Below, one piece after another: positions 7,070-17,733 of a stretch of 64,000 bases of DNA. The position numbers and the translations under genes are program-made. Location: NCBI RefSeq assembly GCF_002843605.1, contig NZ_CP025263.1, positions 4,555,501 through 4,619,500 of the forward strand. Reading direction: 5' to 3'. Every line of letters starts with the position of its first letter. The first letter of the stretch is position 1. The notes under the pieces were generated by a model, which did no database searches, had not been told where the DNA came from, and was given only the letters and a program-made list of their open reading frames with translations. Source of the DNA: Pseudomonas sp. S09G 359 (GTDB lineage: Bacteria; Pseudomonadota; Gammaproteobacteria; Pseudomonadales; Pseudomonadaceae).

Positions 7070-9475
7070 CTAGAAATCGACGGTGGCCGACAGCAAGTAG
7101 GTACGCGGCGTCGACAAGGTCAGCCCCGGCTCGCTGTCATCCGACGCACCGGCCGAACTCCAGTAGCGCTTATCGGCGACGTTTTCCACGTTGGCGCGCA
7201 GGGTGATGTGCTTGTCATCCACCTTGAACGCATAGCGCGCGCCGACATCGATGCGGTTCCAGGCATCGATTTCCTTGACGTTGGAGGTGTCCAGGTACTG
7301 CGAGCTGGAGTAGATGCCCCGGCTGGTCAGGGTCAGGCCTTCCAAGGTCGGCACGTCCCACTCGGCGCCGAGGTTGACGTTGTACTTGGGCGTAGCCGGT
7401 GCACGGTTGCCGTCGTAGGTACCGTTGGTGGTTTTCTGCAGTTCGCTGTCGATGTACATCACCCCGCCGAGCAGGCGCACGCCCTTGAGCGGCTCCCCGA
7501 ACACACTCAGTTCCGCCCCGGTGTTCTGGCGCTTGCCGTTGGGGCCGAACACGTTCGTGGTGCTATTAGTTTCATAGGCGGGCTGCTTGATGCGGAACAC
7601 CGCAGCGGTGACGGCCAAGGCGCCGGCGTCGTATTTGGCGCCGACTTCCACCTGACGGCTGATAAATGGCGGGAAGATTTCATCGTCGTTGTTTGACGTC
7701 GACGGCGCGACCTTGCCCTGGCTCAGGCCTTCCATGTAGTTGGCATACAGCGATAGCTTGTCGGTGGCCTTGAACAGCAGGCCGCCGGACGGCGAAATCT
7801 TTTCTTCGTCGTACCCGGTCTTGCCTTTGACCCCATTGTTCCAGTCATCCACCTTGACCCGCTGCCAGCGCGCGCCGAGGGTCAGCAACAGGCGGTCGTC
7901 GAAAAAACCGAGGGTGTCGGACAATGCTACGCCGCTGAATTTGTTTTCGGTGTAGACCTTCGCATCCTGGCGCGTTGCCGTGGAGGGTGTCAGCGTTTGC
8001 ACCGGGTTATAGAGATTGCTGCGCCCGTTCGCATAACGTGCACCGCCGTTTTCAAAGTCCATATAGAAGTAGCTGGCGGCAAGGTTGACCTCATGGCTAA
8101 CCGACCCGGTATGGAACCAGTTACGCACCCCGGCGTTGTAGGTGCGCACGTTTTCATCGCGGGTGAAATCCCGTGGCGACACCACGAAATCCCCCGCCGC
8201 GTTGGTCACGGACACTGCATGGCGCAGGAAGTCGTGGTTACTTTTACGTGCGCCCACGCCGCCGTAGAGCATCACGTTATCGCTGAGGTCGTACTCGCCG
8301 TTGAACGTGCCGAAGGTGTCGTTGGTGCTGGCCTTGCTCCAGGACTGCGCGTAGTTGCGGCGTACATCGTTGGCGCTGGGCACCGGTGCGGCGGCCGCTA
8401 CCTGCACACGTTCCTGAGGCGCATCGGTGTCGCGTTCGGTGTGGCCAATGTCGGTAGAAAGGCGCAGGCGCTCGCCACGAAAATCCAGGCCCAGCACGGC
8501 CATTTCGCGATCGACGCTCTGGTGGTCCCACTCGGTATCGCCGGACTGTTTCACGCCGTTGAAGCGAATGCCGAACTTGTTGTCCTCGCCAAAACGCCGC
8601 CCGATATCCACCGCGCCGCCCGCCTGGCTGTCGGAGGCCCAGTTGCCGGTGAACGAGTTGATGTCCTTGTCGGTGGCGCGCTTGGGCACCACGTTGATCC
8701 CGCCGCCCACGCTGCCGCGCGGCGAGATGCCGTTGATCAACTGGGTGGGGCCTTTGAAAATGTCGACGCGGTCGGCCATTTCCATGTCGATGGTGTAGGT
8801 CGGCAGCACGCCGTACAGGCCGTTGTAGGCCACATCACTGTTGAACAGGCTGAACCCACGAATGGTGAACTGCTCATAGCGTCCACCGGCCGGGTTGGTG
8901 GCGCGTACCGACGGGTCGCTGGCGATCAGGTCGCCGAGGGTGCGCGCCTGCTGGTTTTTCACCGCGTCCTGGGTGTAGGTGGTCATGCTGAACGGCGTTT
9001 CCATGAAGTCCCGCGTGCCCAGCAAGCCTTGCGACCCGCGCCGCGCCACTTGGCCACCGGCGTAGGTGTCGCCGTCGTACAGGCCGGTGGTGCCGAGGAT
9101 CGAGGTCGGCGCCAGCTCCAGGCTGCTGCCATCCGGCGCCGGCACCAGCATGTAGGCGCGTTCACCCATGGGTTGCAGTTGCAGGCCGGAGCCTTGCAGC
9201 AAGCGGGCAAAGCCCTCCTCCACACCGTACTCACCGGACAACCCGCTGCTGCTGCGCCCGCTGACCAGCGCCGGATCAACCGACAGATTCACCCCCGACA
9301 AGCCGGCAAAACGGGTCAGTGCCGCGCTCAGGCTACCGGCCGGCACCTGATAGCTGCGGCGGGCGGAGGCGTCTTCGGCATAGCTGACAGCGGCGAATAA
9401 CGGGCTGGCACTGAGGCTCAACATCAAGCTCAGTTTCAGCAACGGGCGCAAGCGCAAAGGTAGAACTGCGGGCAT
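7070..9475 (-). CDS. TonB-dependent siderophore receptor with N-terminal STN signalling domain
   Basis: This 801-residue outer-membrane receptor has a signal peptide (1-34) and an STN domain at about 40-112 (YQVPAGSLSAALTRFAGLSG and LLQGSGLQLQPMGERAYML). The plug follows from about 150 (ETPFSMTTYTQDAVKNQQ, then FTIRGFSLF and DRVDIFKGPTQLING), and then a barrel ending in Phe. The plug is of the FhuA/FoxA/FpvA siderophore type rather than FecA, although the ABC operon beside it is Fec-like. STN domains normally signal to an anti-sigma factor, yet no sigma/anti-sigma pair is encoded nearby. The gene has its own transcript, closed by a REP hairpin. The ligand is probably a hydroxamate-type siderophore, but this is inference. 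Confidence 0.9.
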   Translation of the reverse strand: MPAVLPLRLRPLLKLSLMLSLSASPLFAAVSYAEDASARRSYQVPAGSLSAALTRFAGLSGVNLSVDPALVSGRSSSGLSGEYGVEEGFARLLQGSGLQLQPMGERAYMLVPAPDGSSLELAPTSILGTTGLYDGDTYAGGQVARRGSQGLLGTRDFMETPFSMTTYTQDAVKNQQARTLGDLIASDPSVRATNPAGGRYEQFTIRGFSLFNSDVAYNGLYGVLPTYTIDMEMADRVDIFKGPTQLINGISPRGSVGGGINVVPKRATDKDINSFTGNWASDSQAGGAVDIGRRFGEDNKFGIRFNGVKQSGDTEWDHQSVDREMAVLGLDFRGERLRLSTDIGHTERDTDAPQERVQVAAAAPVPSANDVRRNYAQSWSKASTNDTFGTFNGEYDLSDNVMLYGGVGARKSNHDFLRHAVSVTNAAGDFVVSPRDFTRDENVRTYNAGVRNWFHTGSVSHEVNLAASYFYMDFENGGARYANGRSNLYNPVQTLTPSTATRQDAKVYTENKFSGVALSDTLGFFDDRLLLTLGARWQRVKVDDWNNGVKGKTGYDEEKISPSGGLLFKATDKLSLYANYMEGLSQGKVAPSTSNNDDEIFPPFISRQVEVGAKYDAGALAVTAAVFRIKQPAYETNSTTNVFGPNGKRQNTGAELSVFGEPLKGVRLLGGVMYIDSELQKTTNGTYDGNRAPATPKYNVNLGAEWDVPTLEGLTLTSRGIYSSSQYLDTSNVKEIDAWNRIDVGARYAFKVDDKHITLRANVENVADKRYWSSAGASDDSEPGLTLSTPRTYLLSATVDF

Positions 9476-9565
9476 GGGAGGAAGCTCTCGATTTTGTTCA
9501 CTTGCCTGGAATGACAGGCGAGGTGAAAAAAAGGGACAGGCTTCGACAAATATTTTTAAAAAACT

Positions 9566-10048
9566 TCAACCGACCGGTACTTCGAGCCCGACTTTGACCC
9601 GATCCAGCGCCACCAAGGTCTTGAACCACTTCACATTCGGGTTCTCGGCAAACAGCCGCCCGGCGAGTTCCTGGTACTCCTGCATGCTGGCGACATTCAG
9701 CACCAGCACGAAATCCACCTCGCCGGTGACGTAGTAACACTGTTGCACCTGGGGCGCACAGAAACTCGCCTTGGTGGTGGTGAGTGCTTCGATGCTGGTG
9801 CGCTCCACGGACACCTCGGCAATGATGGTGATCGGCTTGCCGGCCTTGACCGGGTCGACCACCGCAACATTCGCGGTGATCACCCCACCCTCCTCCAGGC
9901 GCTTGAGGCGCCGCTGCACGGCGGCGGTGGACAGGTTGACCTTCTCGGCCAGGGTGCGCAGGGGCAAGGCGTTATCACGCTGCACCAGCGCCAGGATCGA
10001 CCAGTCGAAGCCATCCAGGTCCAACAGGGAGGAAGCAGGTTTGGCCAT
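9566..10048 (-). CDS. Lrp/AsnC-family transcriptional regulator
   Basis: This 160-residue DNA-binding regulator has a winged helix-turn-helix at residues 12-60 (LRTLAEKVNLSTAAVQRRLKRLEEGGVI) and an RAM ligand-binding domain to about 150, including YYVTGEVDFVLVLNV. Such proteins sense amino acids or related metabolites. It is transcribed away from the LctP-type permease, with 118 bp between the starts, so it may control that gene. The ATG at 10048 is preferred; an in-frame GTG lies 6 bp upstream. Neither start has a strong ribosome site. Confidence 0.9.
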   Translation of the reverse strand: MAKPASSLLDLDGFDWSILALVQRDNALPLRTLAEKVNLSTAAVQRRLKRLEEGGVITANVAVVDPVKAGKPITIIAEVSVERTSIEALTTTKASFCAPQVQQCYYVTGEVDFVLVLNVASMQEYQELAGRLFAENPNVKWFKTLVALDRVKVGLEVPVG

Positions 10049-10166
10049 TGGCACGCGCTCGACAGGGTGAGAAATTTTATCGAAAACAGCCTCGATTCAG
10101 AGACCAATGACGACCGGGACCTCAATACTATCCCAACTCCTTCGGCATGCAGCAATGGAGTGTCCC

Positions 10167-11567
10167 ATGGCGTTTTTGATCCACCTGTCACCGGTGTTGC
10201 TGGTGATGTCGATGCTGATGGTATTGCGCCGCCCGCCGGTGCAGGCGGCGATGGCCGGTGCGGGCCTGGTGGCGGTGTTGTGGTTGCTCGATGGCTTTAT
10301 GGCGAGTGCGGCGCTGGCGGCGTTCAAGGACACGGCGGTGTTGTTTGCCAGCACCGCGCTGGTGATCGTGCCGGGCCTGGCGTTTGTGATTCTGATCGAG
10401 CGGATGGGCGTGAACCAGGCGCTGAGCGAGTGGGTACAGGCGCTGGGGTTGAAGCGCGCCGAACTGGTGATGTTTATCGTGCTGGGGCTGGCGCCGTTGC
10501 TGGAGGCCATGACCGGCTTCGGCGTATCACTGATCGCCACCGTGCCGTTGTTGCTGAGCCTGTTCGAGCGGCGCATTGCGCTGCGCGTGGCGTTGACCGG
10601 GATGGCGATCATGCCGTGGGGCACGCTGGGGTTGGCGACGGTGATCGGCGCGTCCCTGGCCCATGTCGAGGCGTCGACGCTGGCTGCCACCTCGGCGCTG
10701 ACCAGTGCCCCGGTGTTTATCGCGCTGGCGGCATTGGCATCGTACCTGTGCGGCGTGGGCATCACCCGCGCACTGGTGGGCCTGGGGTTGCTGTTTCTGG
10801 CGGTGCTCTACGGGTTGAGCCGTTGGCTGGGCCCGGAGGTGGCCGGGGTGGGTGCGGGGCTGAGCGTTGCCGCCGCGACCTTGCTGCTGGCGCTGTATCG
10901 ACGCCAGGGTGCAACCGCCCTGGCCTGGCCGCGCAGCGCCTGGCCGTATCTGGCGTTGATCATGTGCATCGTGCTGCTCAAGGGCCTCAACGCGCTGACC
11001 CACCTTGAAGACGCCTGGGTAGTGCGCGGCGCGCACGTCGCCTGGAAGCCCCTGGCGTCACCGGGCATCGCCTTGTTGCTGGTGCTGTTGTGGGTTGCTC
11101 GCGGCGGTGGCGACCGCCTGCTCGGCGCATTGGCTAGCCGGGCACGGCGGCCGTTGCTGACGATTTTGTGCTTCCTGGCCATGTCACAGATGATGCTCAA
11201 GGCCGGCTTCCTCGACGGGCTGGTGCAGGTGCTGAGCGGTTTGCCCGAGATGACGGTGGTGCCGTTGGTGGCGCTATTGGGCGGGCTGTCCGGCTATATG
11301 ACCGGTTCGAATGTGGGCGGCAACGCGATCTTCATGCCAGCCGTGGCGCTGTTGCCAGAGGCCTCGCGCGGGCTGCTGGCGGCGCTGCAAAACAGCGCGG
11401 CCGGGCATGCCGCGCTGGGGTCGCTGTCGATTGTGATGCTGGTCCTCGGGCTGGCCAGGACCAGCCCCGAGGAAGAAGGCCAACTGGTGCGCTTCGGCTT
11501 TGGCCTGGCCTGCCTGAATACCGTGCTGGTGGCGCTGGCCGGCTGGGCGTTGCTCGCGGTGCAATAA
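10167..11567 (+). CDS. LctP/GlcA-family carboxylate permease, short form
   Basis: This 466-residue polytopic membrane protein has the LctP signatures APLLEAMTGFGVSLIATVPLL (about 110-130) and GGLSGYMTGSNVGGNAIFMPA (about 370-390). Classical lactate and glycolate permeases are about 550 residues, so this is a shorter paralogue and the substrate may differ. The ATG at 10167 is chosen because GGAG at 10157-10160 lies 6 bp before it; that GGAG is inside the alternative start region at 10155. It is divergent from the Lrp gene and convergent with the gamma-glutamyltransferase gene, with only 5 bp between the stops and no visible terminator. Confidence 0.82.
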   Translation: MAFLIHLSPVLLVMSMLMVLRRPPVQAAMAGAGLVAVLWLLDGFMASAALAAFKDTAVLFASTALVIVPGLAFVILIERMGVNQALSEWVQALGLKRAELVMFIVLGLAPLLEAMTGFGVSLIATVPLLLSLFERRIALRVALTGMAIMPWGTLGLATVIGASLAHVEASTLAATSALTSAPVFIALAALASYLCGVGITRALVGLGLLFLAVLYGLSRWLGPEVAGVGAGLSVAAATLLLALYRRQGATALAWPRSAWPYLALIMCIVLLKGLNALTHLEDAWVVRGAHVAWKPLASPGIALLLVLLWVARGGGDRLLGALASRARRPLLTILCFLAMSQMMLKAGFLDGLVQVLSGLPEMTVVPLVALLGGLSGYMTGSNVGGNAIFMPAVALLPEASRGLLAALQNSAAGHAALGSLSIVMLVLGLARTSPEEEGQLVRFGFGLACLNTVLVALAGWALLAVQ

Positions 11568-11572
11568 CACGC

Positions 11573-13183
11573 CTACCACACCGCGATATGTGAATCCGCG
11601 CGCGGCTCAGTCCCCCCGCACAGCACCCCGCTGACCGGGTCGCGCAGGATGATCTGGCCGCGTCCGTAGTCGGTCAGGTCGCTGTCGATCTGCACCTTGT
11701 GACCGCGCCGCGCCAGGGCGTTGGCCAGGTCGCGGGAGGCGCCCTGCTCGATGCCGACCTTCATGTCGCCCAACCATTGCCAACGCGGCGCGTCCAGGGC
11801 AGCTTGGGGGTTGAGGCCGAAGTCCACCAGGTTCATCACCATCTGCACATGGCCCTGGGGCTGCATGTAGCCGCCCATCACCCCGAACGGCCCGAGGGCT
11901 TCGCCGTTCTTACTGAGGAAACCGGGGATGATGGTGTGAAAGGTTTTCTTGCCCGCTGCCAGGCAGTTGGCATGGGCCGGGTCGAGGCTGAATTCCTGCC
12001 CGCGATTTTGCAGGGCGATACCGCTGTCGGGCAGCACCACGCCCGAGCCGAAGCCGTGGTAGTTGCTCTGGATAAACGAGACCATATTGCCTTCGGCATC
12101 TGCCGTAGCCAGGTACACCGTGCCACTGGCGTGGGGGTCGCCGGGCTTGGGGGCCTGGGCCTGCGCGCCGATCTGGCCACGACGGCGGGTGCTGTACGCC
12201 TCGCTGAGCAAGTCGGCCACCGCTACGCGCATGTGCTGGGGGTCGGTGATGTAGTGCAGGCCGTCGCTGTAGGCGAGCTTCATCGCCTCCAGTTGGCGGT
12301 GCCAGGTCTGCTGGCTGTCGCGGTGATCGAAGCTGAAGCCCTCGAGGATTTTCAGCGCCATCAGCGCCACCAGGCCCTGGCCGCTGGGCGGGATTTCCCA
12401 CACATCCACGCCACGATAATTGATGTGGATCGGGTCCACCCACTGCGCGCGGTAACCCTGCAGGTCACTGGCGCGCAGGTAGCCGCCGCTGGCCCTGGAA
12501 TGCGCGTCCAGGCGTTCTGCCAGGGCGCCGCGATACAGGCTTTCGCAGCGCGTGGCAGCGAGTTCTTCCAAGGTGCGCGCCTGGGCCGGGTTGCGGAAAA
12601 TCTCCCCAGCACGGGGTGCACGCCCGTCGATCAGGAAGGTGTCGAACCAGGCATCGAGCACCGGGTCGCGATGGGGGGTGAATTCGTCGAGGGCGAGCTG
12701 CCATTGATAGGCAACCACCGGCGACAGCGGGAAACCCTCCCGCGCCAGGCTGATCGCCGGCTGCAGCAATTCGGCAAACGGTAGCTTGCCGAAGCGTTGC
12801 GACAGCTCGGCCCAGGCCGACGGGCAACCAGGTACGGTGACCGGCGTCCAGCCGTACAGGGGCATCTGTTCATGCCCGGCGGCCTTGACCGCGTCGATGC
12901 TCAAGGCCGCCGGCGCGTGGCCGTTGCCGTTCAGGCCGTGCAACTGGCCCTTGCACCACACCAGGGCAAACGCATCGCCGCCCAGGCCGCAGCCGGTGGG
13001 CTCCACCACCGTGAGCGCGGCCGCCGTGGCGATGGCGGCGTCGATGGCATTGCCGCCTTTTTGCATGATTTCGATACCGGCCTGGGCGGCCAGGGGCTGC
13101 GACGCCGCGACCATGCCGCGGCGGGCGAACACGCTCTGGCGTTGCGACGGATAGGGGTACTCGTGAGCAGAAAATTTCAACAT
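11573..13183 (-). CDS. Gamma-glutamyltransferase-family protein (cytoplasmic GGT type)
   Basis: This is a 536-residue Ntn-hydrolase. Near the N-terminus it has GGNAIDAAIATAAALTVVEPTGCGLGGDAF, the family start. The likely nucleophile is Thr355 in SGTVYL, followed by GNMVSFIQSNYHGFGSGVV; autocleavage before this Thr would give the two subunits. No signal peptide is visible, which fits the YwrD-like intracellular group rather than the periplasmic enzyme. It probably splits gamma-glutamyl compounds imported by the transporter encoded just upstream. The ATG at 13183 is chosen for its AAGAG box and because longer starts overlap the preceding gene. It is the last gene of the minus-strand operon. Confidence 0.85.
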   Translation of the reverse strand: MLKFSAHEYPYPSQRQSVFARRGMVAASQPLAAQAGIEIMQKGGNAIDAAIATAAALTVVEPTGCGLGGDAFALVWCKGQLHGLNGNGHAPAALSIDAVKAAGHEQMPLYGWTPVTVPGCPSAWAELSQRFGKLPFAELLQPAISLAREGFPLSPVVAYQWQLALDEFTPHRDPVLDAWFDTFLIDGRAPRAGEIFRNPAQARTLEELAATRCESLYRGALAERLDAHSRASGGYLRASDLQGYRAQWVDPIHINYRGVDVWEIPPSGQGLVALMALKILEGFSFDHRDSQQTWHRQLEAMKLAYSDGLHYITDPQHMRVAVADLLSEAYSTRRRGQIGAQAQAPKPGDPHASGTVYLATADAEGNMVSFIQSNYHGFGSGVVLPDSGIALQNRGQEFSLDPAHANCLAAGKKTFHTIIPGFLSKNGEALGPFGVMGGYMQPQGHVQMVMNLVDFGLNPQAALDAPRWQWLGDMKVGIEQGASRDLANALARRGHKVQIDSDLTDYGRGQIILRDPVSGVLCGGTEPRADSHIAVW

Positions 13184-13200
13184 GGCAAAGGCTCTTCGAT

Positions 13201-15092
<1,892 letters not shown>

Positions 15093-15094
15093 GG

Positions 15095-15871
15095 TTATCG
15101 CCCTCTGAGCAGTTTCAAGGTGCTGCGCCCAAACATGCGGCTGGCTGCCGGTGGCGGCGCGGAAGGCCGGTCAGACTGGCTGAAACGCGCTTCGAGCCAG
15201 CGCTGGAAAAACCCCCACAGGGTGGTCAGCGTCAGGAAGTAAAGGGCAACCACCAGGTACAACTCGAACACGCGGAACGTCGCCGAGGTGATCATCTGGG
15301 TGCTGAGCAGTAGCTCTTGCACACCGATCACGCTGACCAGGGTGGTGTTCTTGAGCATCACGTTGAACTCGTTGCCCAGCGGCGGCACGATCACCCGGAA
15401 CGCCTGGGGCAGCACGATGCGCCGCATCAGTTTGGCGAAGCCCATGCCAAGGGAGCGCCCGGCTTCGTATTGGCCCTTGTCCACCGCGCCGATGCCGGCG
15501 CGGATAATCTCGGCCATGTACGCGCCTTCATTCAGGCCCAGGGCGATGATCGCTGCCTGGATATTGCCGGGCACGATCAAGCCGAACAGCTCAATGTCTT
15601 CGAAGCGGAAAATCCCGCCTGCCGCCAGCGCCGTGTACAGGAACACGATCTGCACCAGCAGCGGCGTACCGCGCATCAGCCACACATAAAAACGCACCGG
15701 CAGGTGCAACAGCGGGTTCTTCGACAAGCGCAGCAGCGCCGCCGCCAGCCCCAGCATGCAGCCGAGCAGCATTGCCAATACGCTGATCAGACAGGTCAGC
15801 CAGAGCCCGGTGAGGTACACCCCGCTGGGCTGCAGCAAGTACTGCCAGAACACATCCCAATTGAAATTCAT
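15095..15871 (-). CDS. Polar amino-acid ABC transporter permease (HisM/GlnP type)
   Basis: This 258-residue inner-membrane permease has about five spans. The conserved cytoplasmic loop reads [29 protein letters not shown], which contacts the ATPase. Only one permease gene is present, so the channel is probably a homodimer. It lies between the binding-protein gene (12 bp upstream) and the ATPase gene (2 bp downstream). The substrate is a polar amino acid or a gamma-glutamyl derivative, judged by the glutamyltransferase in the same operon. Confidence 0.92.
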   Translation of the reverse strand: MNFNWDVFWQYLLQPSGVYLTGLWLTCLISVLAMLLGCMLGLAAALLRLSKNPLLHLPVRFYVWLMRGTPLLVQIVFLYTALAAGGIFRFEDIELFGLIVPGNIQAAIIALGLNEGAYMAEIIRAGIGAVDKGQYEAGRSLGMGFAKLMRRIVLPQAFRVIVPPLGNEFNVMLKNTTLVSVIGVQELLLSTQMITSATFRVFELYLVVALYFLTLTTLWGFFQRWLEARFSQSDRPSAPPPAASRMFGRSTLKLLRGR

Positions 15872-15883
15872 CGCCGGTTTGCC

Positions 15884-16690
15884 TCAGTCGAGTGTGTCGC
15901 TGCTCACATGCCATTTGTCCAGCAAGCGCTGGTAGCTGCCATCGCTGCGCATATCGCTGATCACCTGCTGCACGGCGGCGCTGAGTTGCGGGTCATCCTT
16001 GCGCATACCCAGGCCGGTGAGGATGCGGCTGAACGCCGGGACGCCTTCCTGGAACAGGTCCGGGGCCATCGCCGCGTAGTAACCGGCGGTTTCCACGGTG
16101 GTGCCGTAGGCGTCGACCTGGCTGATGCGCAGCGCCTGGAAGGCATCGGTATCGGTGTTGTAGACCACCAGTTTCATCGGTGGCTTGCCGGCCTTGGCCA
16201 GGGTTTCGTTGTGGGCGTCGAGCAAGGTCTTGATGGTGGAGCCGTTGAGCACCGCGACCTTGTGCCCGGACAGCGCATCCAGCGTCTTGATGCCCTTGGG
16301 GTTGCCCTTGGGCACCACCACCGACTGGCTGGAATACATGTAGTTGACGATGTCGATCACCTGGCGCCGCTCAGGCTTGTCGAACAACTGGTCGACGATC
16401 ATGTCGCACTGCTGGGCGAGCAACGCCGGCACCAGCCCGGAGAACGGAATCACCCGCCATTGCACCGGCTTGTCGCCCAGGCGCTTGGCGATTTCCAGGC
16501 CCAGGTCGACGGTGAGCCCGCGCGGTTTCTGGGCTTCGTCGAAAGACACCAGGGGCGGTGAATCCATCCCTGAGCAGTAGGTGAGTTTGTCGACTTTCTG
16601 CAGGCGCTCCGGCACTTGGAGCGCAGCGAAGGCTCCTTGTGTGCAGAGACCGAGGGCGACAGCCACCAGCAAGGCGCGGCGTTTATGCAT
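15884..16690 (-). CDS. Polar amino-acid ABC transporter substrate-binding protein
   Basis: This 268-residue periplasmic protein of the SBP_bac_3 class has a signal peptide (ALGLCTQGAFAA). Landmarks are MDSPPLVSFDEAQKPRGLTVDLGLEIAKRLG near residue 40 and CDMIVDQLFDKPERRQVIDIVNYMYSSQSVVV near 95. The ATG at 16690 is preferred because GGAG stands 8 bp before it; an in-frame extension to 16738 lacks this. It is the first transport gene after the GntR regulator, 63 bp away, so the five genes after gntR and the regulator itself may form one transcript. Confidence 0.9.
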   Translation of the reverse strand: MHKRRALLVAVALGLCTQGAFAALQVPERLQKVDKLTYCSGMDSPPLVSFDEAQKPRGLTVDLGLEIAKRLGDKPVQWRVIPFSGLVPALLAQQCDMIVDQLFDKPERRQVIDIVNYMYSSQSVVVPKGNPKGIKTLDALSGHKVAVLNGSTIKTLLDAHNETLAKAGKPPMKLVVYNTDTDAFQALRISQVDAYGTTVETAGYYAAMAPDLFQEGVPAFSRILTGLGMRKDDPQLSAAVQQVISDMRSDGSYQRLLDKWHVSSDTLD

Positions 16691-16753
16691 GACCAGACAC
16701 TCCAGTTCGTTGAATAACGGGGCAGGACTCAAAGTCAAAACACGAGAGCTTTT

Positions 16754-17422
16754 TTATTGTTCGGATTGCAGGAATTGGATCAGCGCCGGCACGGTGCCTT
16801 CGATGTGTTCGCGCACCACGGCTTCGGCGCGGGCGGCATCACCGGCGCGAATGGCCTCGAGAATCACCGCGTGTTCCTGGCGGGCGCTGAGGGGTTTTTC
16901 GCCATGCTGCAGCCACAAGCGCATGGGCGCTTCCACCAGCGAGTACAGCGCCGAAATCTGCTTCATCAGGCGCGGCCGGCCGCTGAGGCTGCAAAGGTAT
17001 TCGTGGAAGGCGCGGTGGCGGCTGACCCACTCGGCGCTTTCGTCGCGGTAGTCGTCCATCTCGTCCAGCAGGCGCTCCAGCGCGGCCAACTGGCGCTCGC
17101 CGATACGGCTGACCGCGACGCGCACCGCAAGGCCCTCCAGGGCACTGCGCATTTCAAACACTTCGTGCAGCTCGTCGATATCCAGGCCGCTGACGATGGC
17201 GCCGCGGTTGGGGCGCAGGGTCACCAGGCCTTGGGCATCCAGGCGGCGAAACGCTTCGCGCACCGGCATGCGGCTCATGCCGATCTCGCTGGCGATGTCT
17301 TCGGCGATCAACCGGTCGCCCTTGCGGTAGCGCCCGCCGCAAATGGCGTCGAGCAGGAAGTTGTAGGCCTCCTCCTCGGCGGTCAGGGGCTGACGGTCAA
17401 CGTAAGCGGGGGCAAATTGCAT
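16754..17422 (-). CDS. GntR-family (FCD subclass) transcriptional regulator
   Basis: This 222-residue regulator has an N-terminal winged helix (AEDIASEIGMSRMPVREAFRRLDAQGLV at about 40-68) and a C-terminal all-helical FCD ligand domain whose metal-binding pattern includes RHRAFHEYL and the later ARAEAVVREHIEG. It heads the transporter-glutamyltransferase operon and very likely controls it. The ATG at 17422 follows AAGG by 8 bp; an in-frame TTG at 17452 is a weaker start and would overlap the operator-like sequence. Confidence 0.92.
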   Translation of the reverse strand: MQFAPAYVDRQPLTAEEEAYNFLLDAICGGRYRKGDRLIAEDIASEIGMSRMPVREAFRRLDAQGLVTLRPNRGAIVSGLDIDELHEVFEMRSALEGLAVRVAVSRIGERQLAALERLLDEMDDYRDESAEWVSRHRAFHEYLCSLSGRPRLMKQISALYSLVEAPMRLWLQHGEKPLSARQEHAVILEAIRAGDAARAEAVVREHIEGTVPALIQFLQSEQ

Positions 17423-17442
17423 CGGCAGCACCTTTTGAATTT

Positions 17443-17452
17443 TTGTATCCAA
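17443..17452. promoter_or_regulatory. Candidate operator of the GntR/FCD regulator
   Basis: TTGTATCCAA is a near-palindrome and differs by one base from TTGTATACAA, the kind of short site bound by many FCD regulators. It lies 20 bp before the chosen gntR start, a position suited to autoregulation. Confidence 0.4.
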
Positions 17453-17733
17453 TTATCCACGAATGCAAAAAAGCAGAATGCGTGCCAACTGCAGGAGCGG
17501 TGAGCCAACTGATTGATTCAATGGGAATTGGCCACAGCCAGCAGTAGGAGATCGGAAGACGAGCTTGCGAACCTGCTACCAAACGGCCCAGAAACCGCCC
17601 CATTAGTGAGCAGAGTCGTAGCCCGGTAACAATCAGTTCTTCACCCGACACCGGATCGCGGCTAACCTTGGCCACCGGCCAAGCCTGCGATCCGCGCTTG
17701 CCGAACAAAATGATTTCGGAAGCCGCTGCCACC
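17453..17733. other. Intergenic region between the gntR and iclR genes
   Basis: These 281 bases between two divergent regulators hold no convincing gene. A minus-strand open frame crosses it and includes LVAGSQARLPISYCWLWPIP, which looks like the translation of a dispersed Pseudomonas intergenic repeat rather than a protein. Promoters for both regulators must lie here, but no clear -35/-10 pair stands out. Confidence 0.4.
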
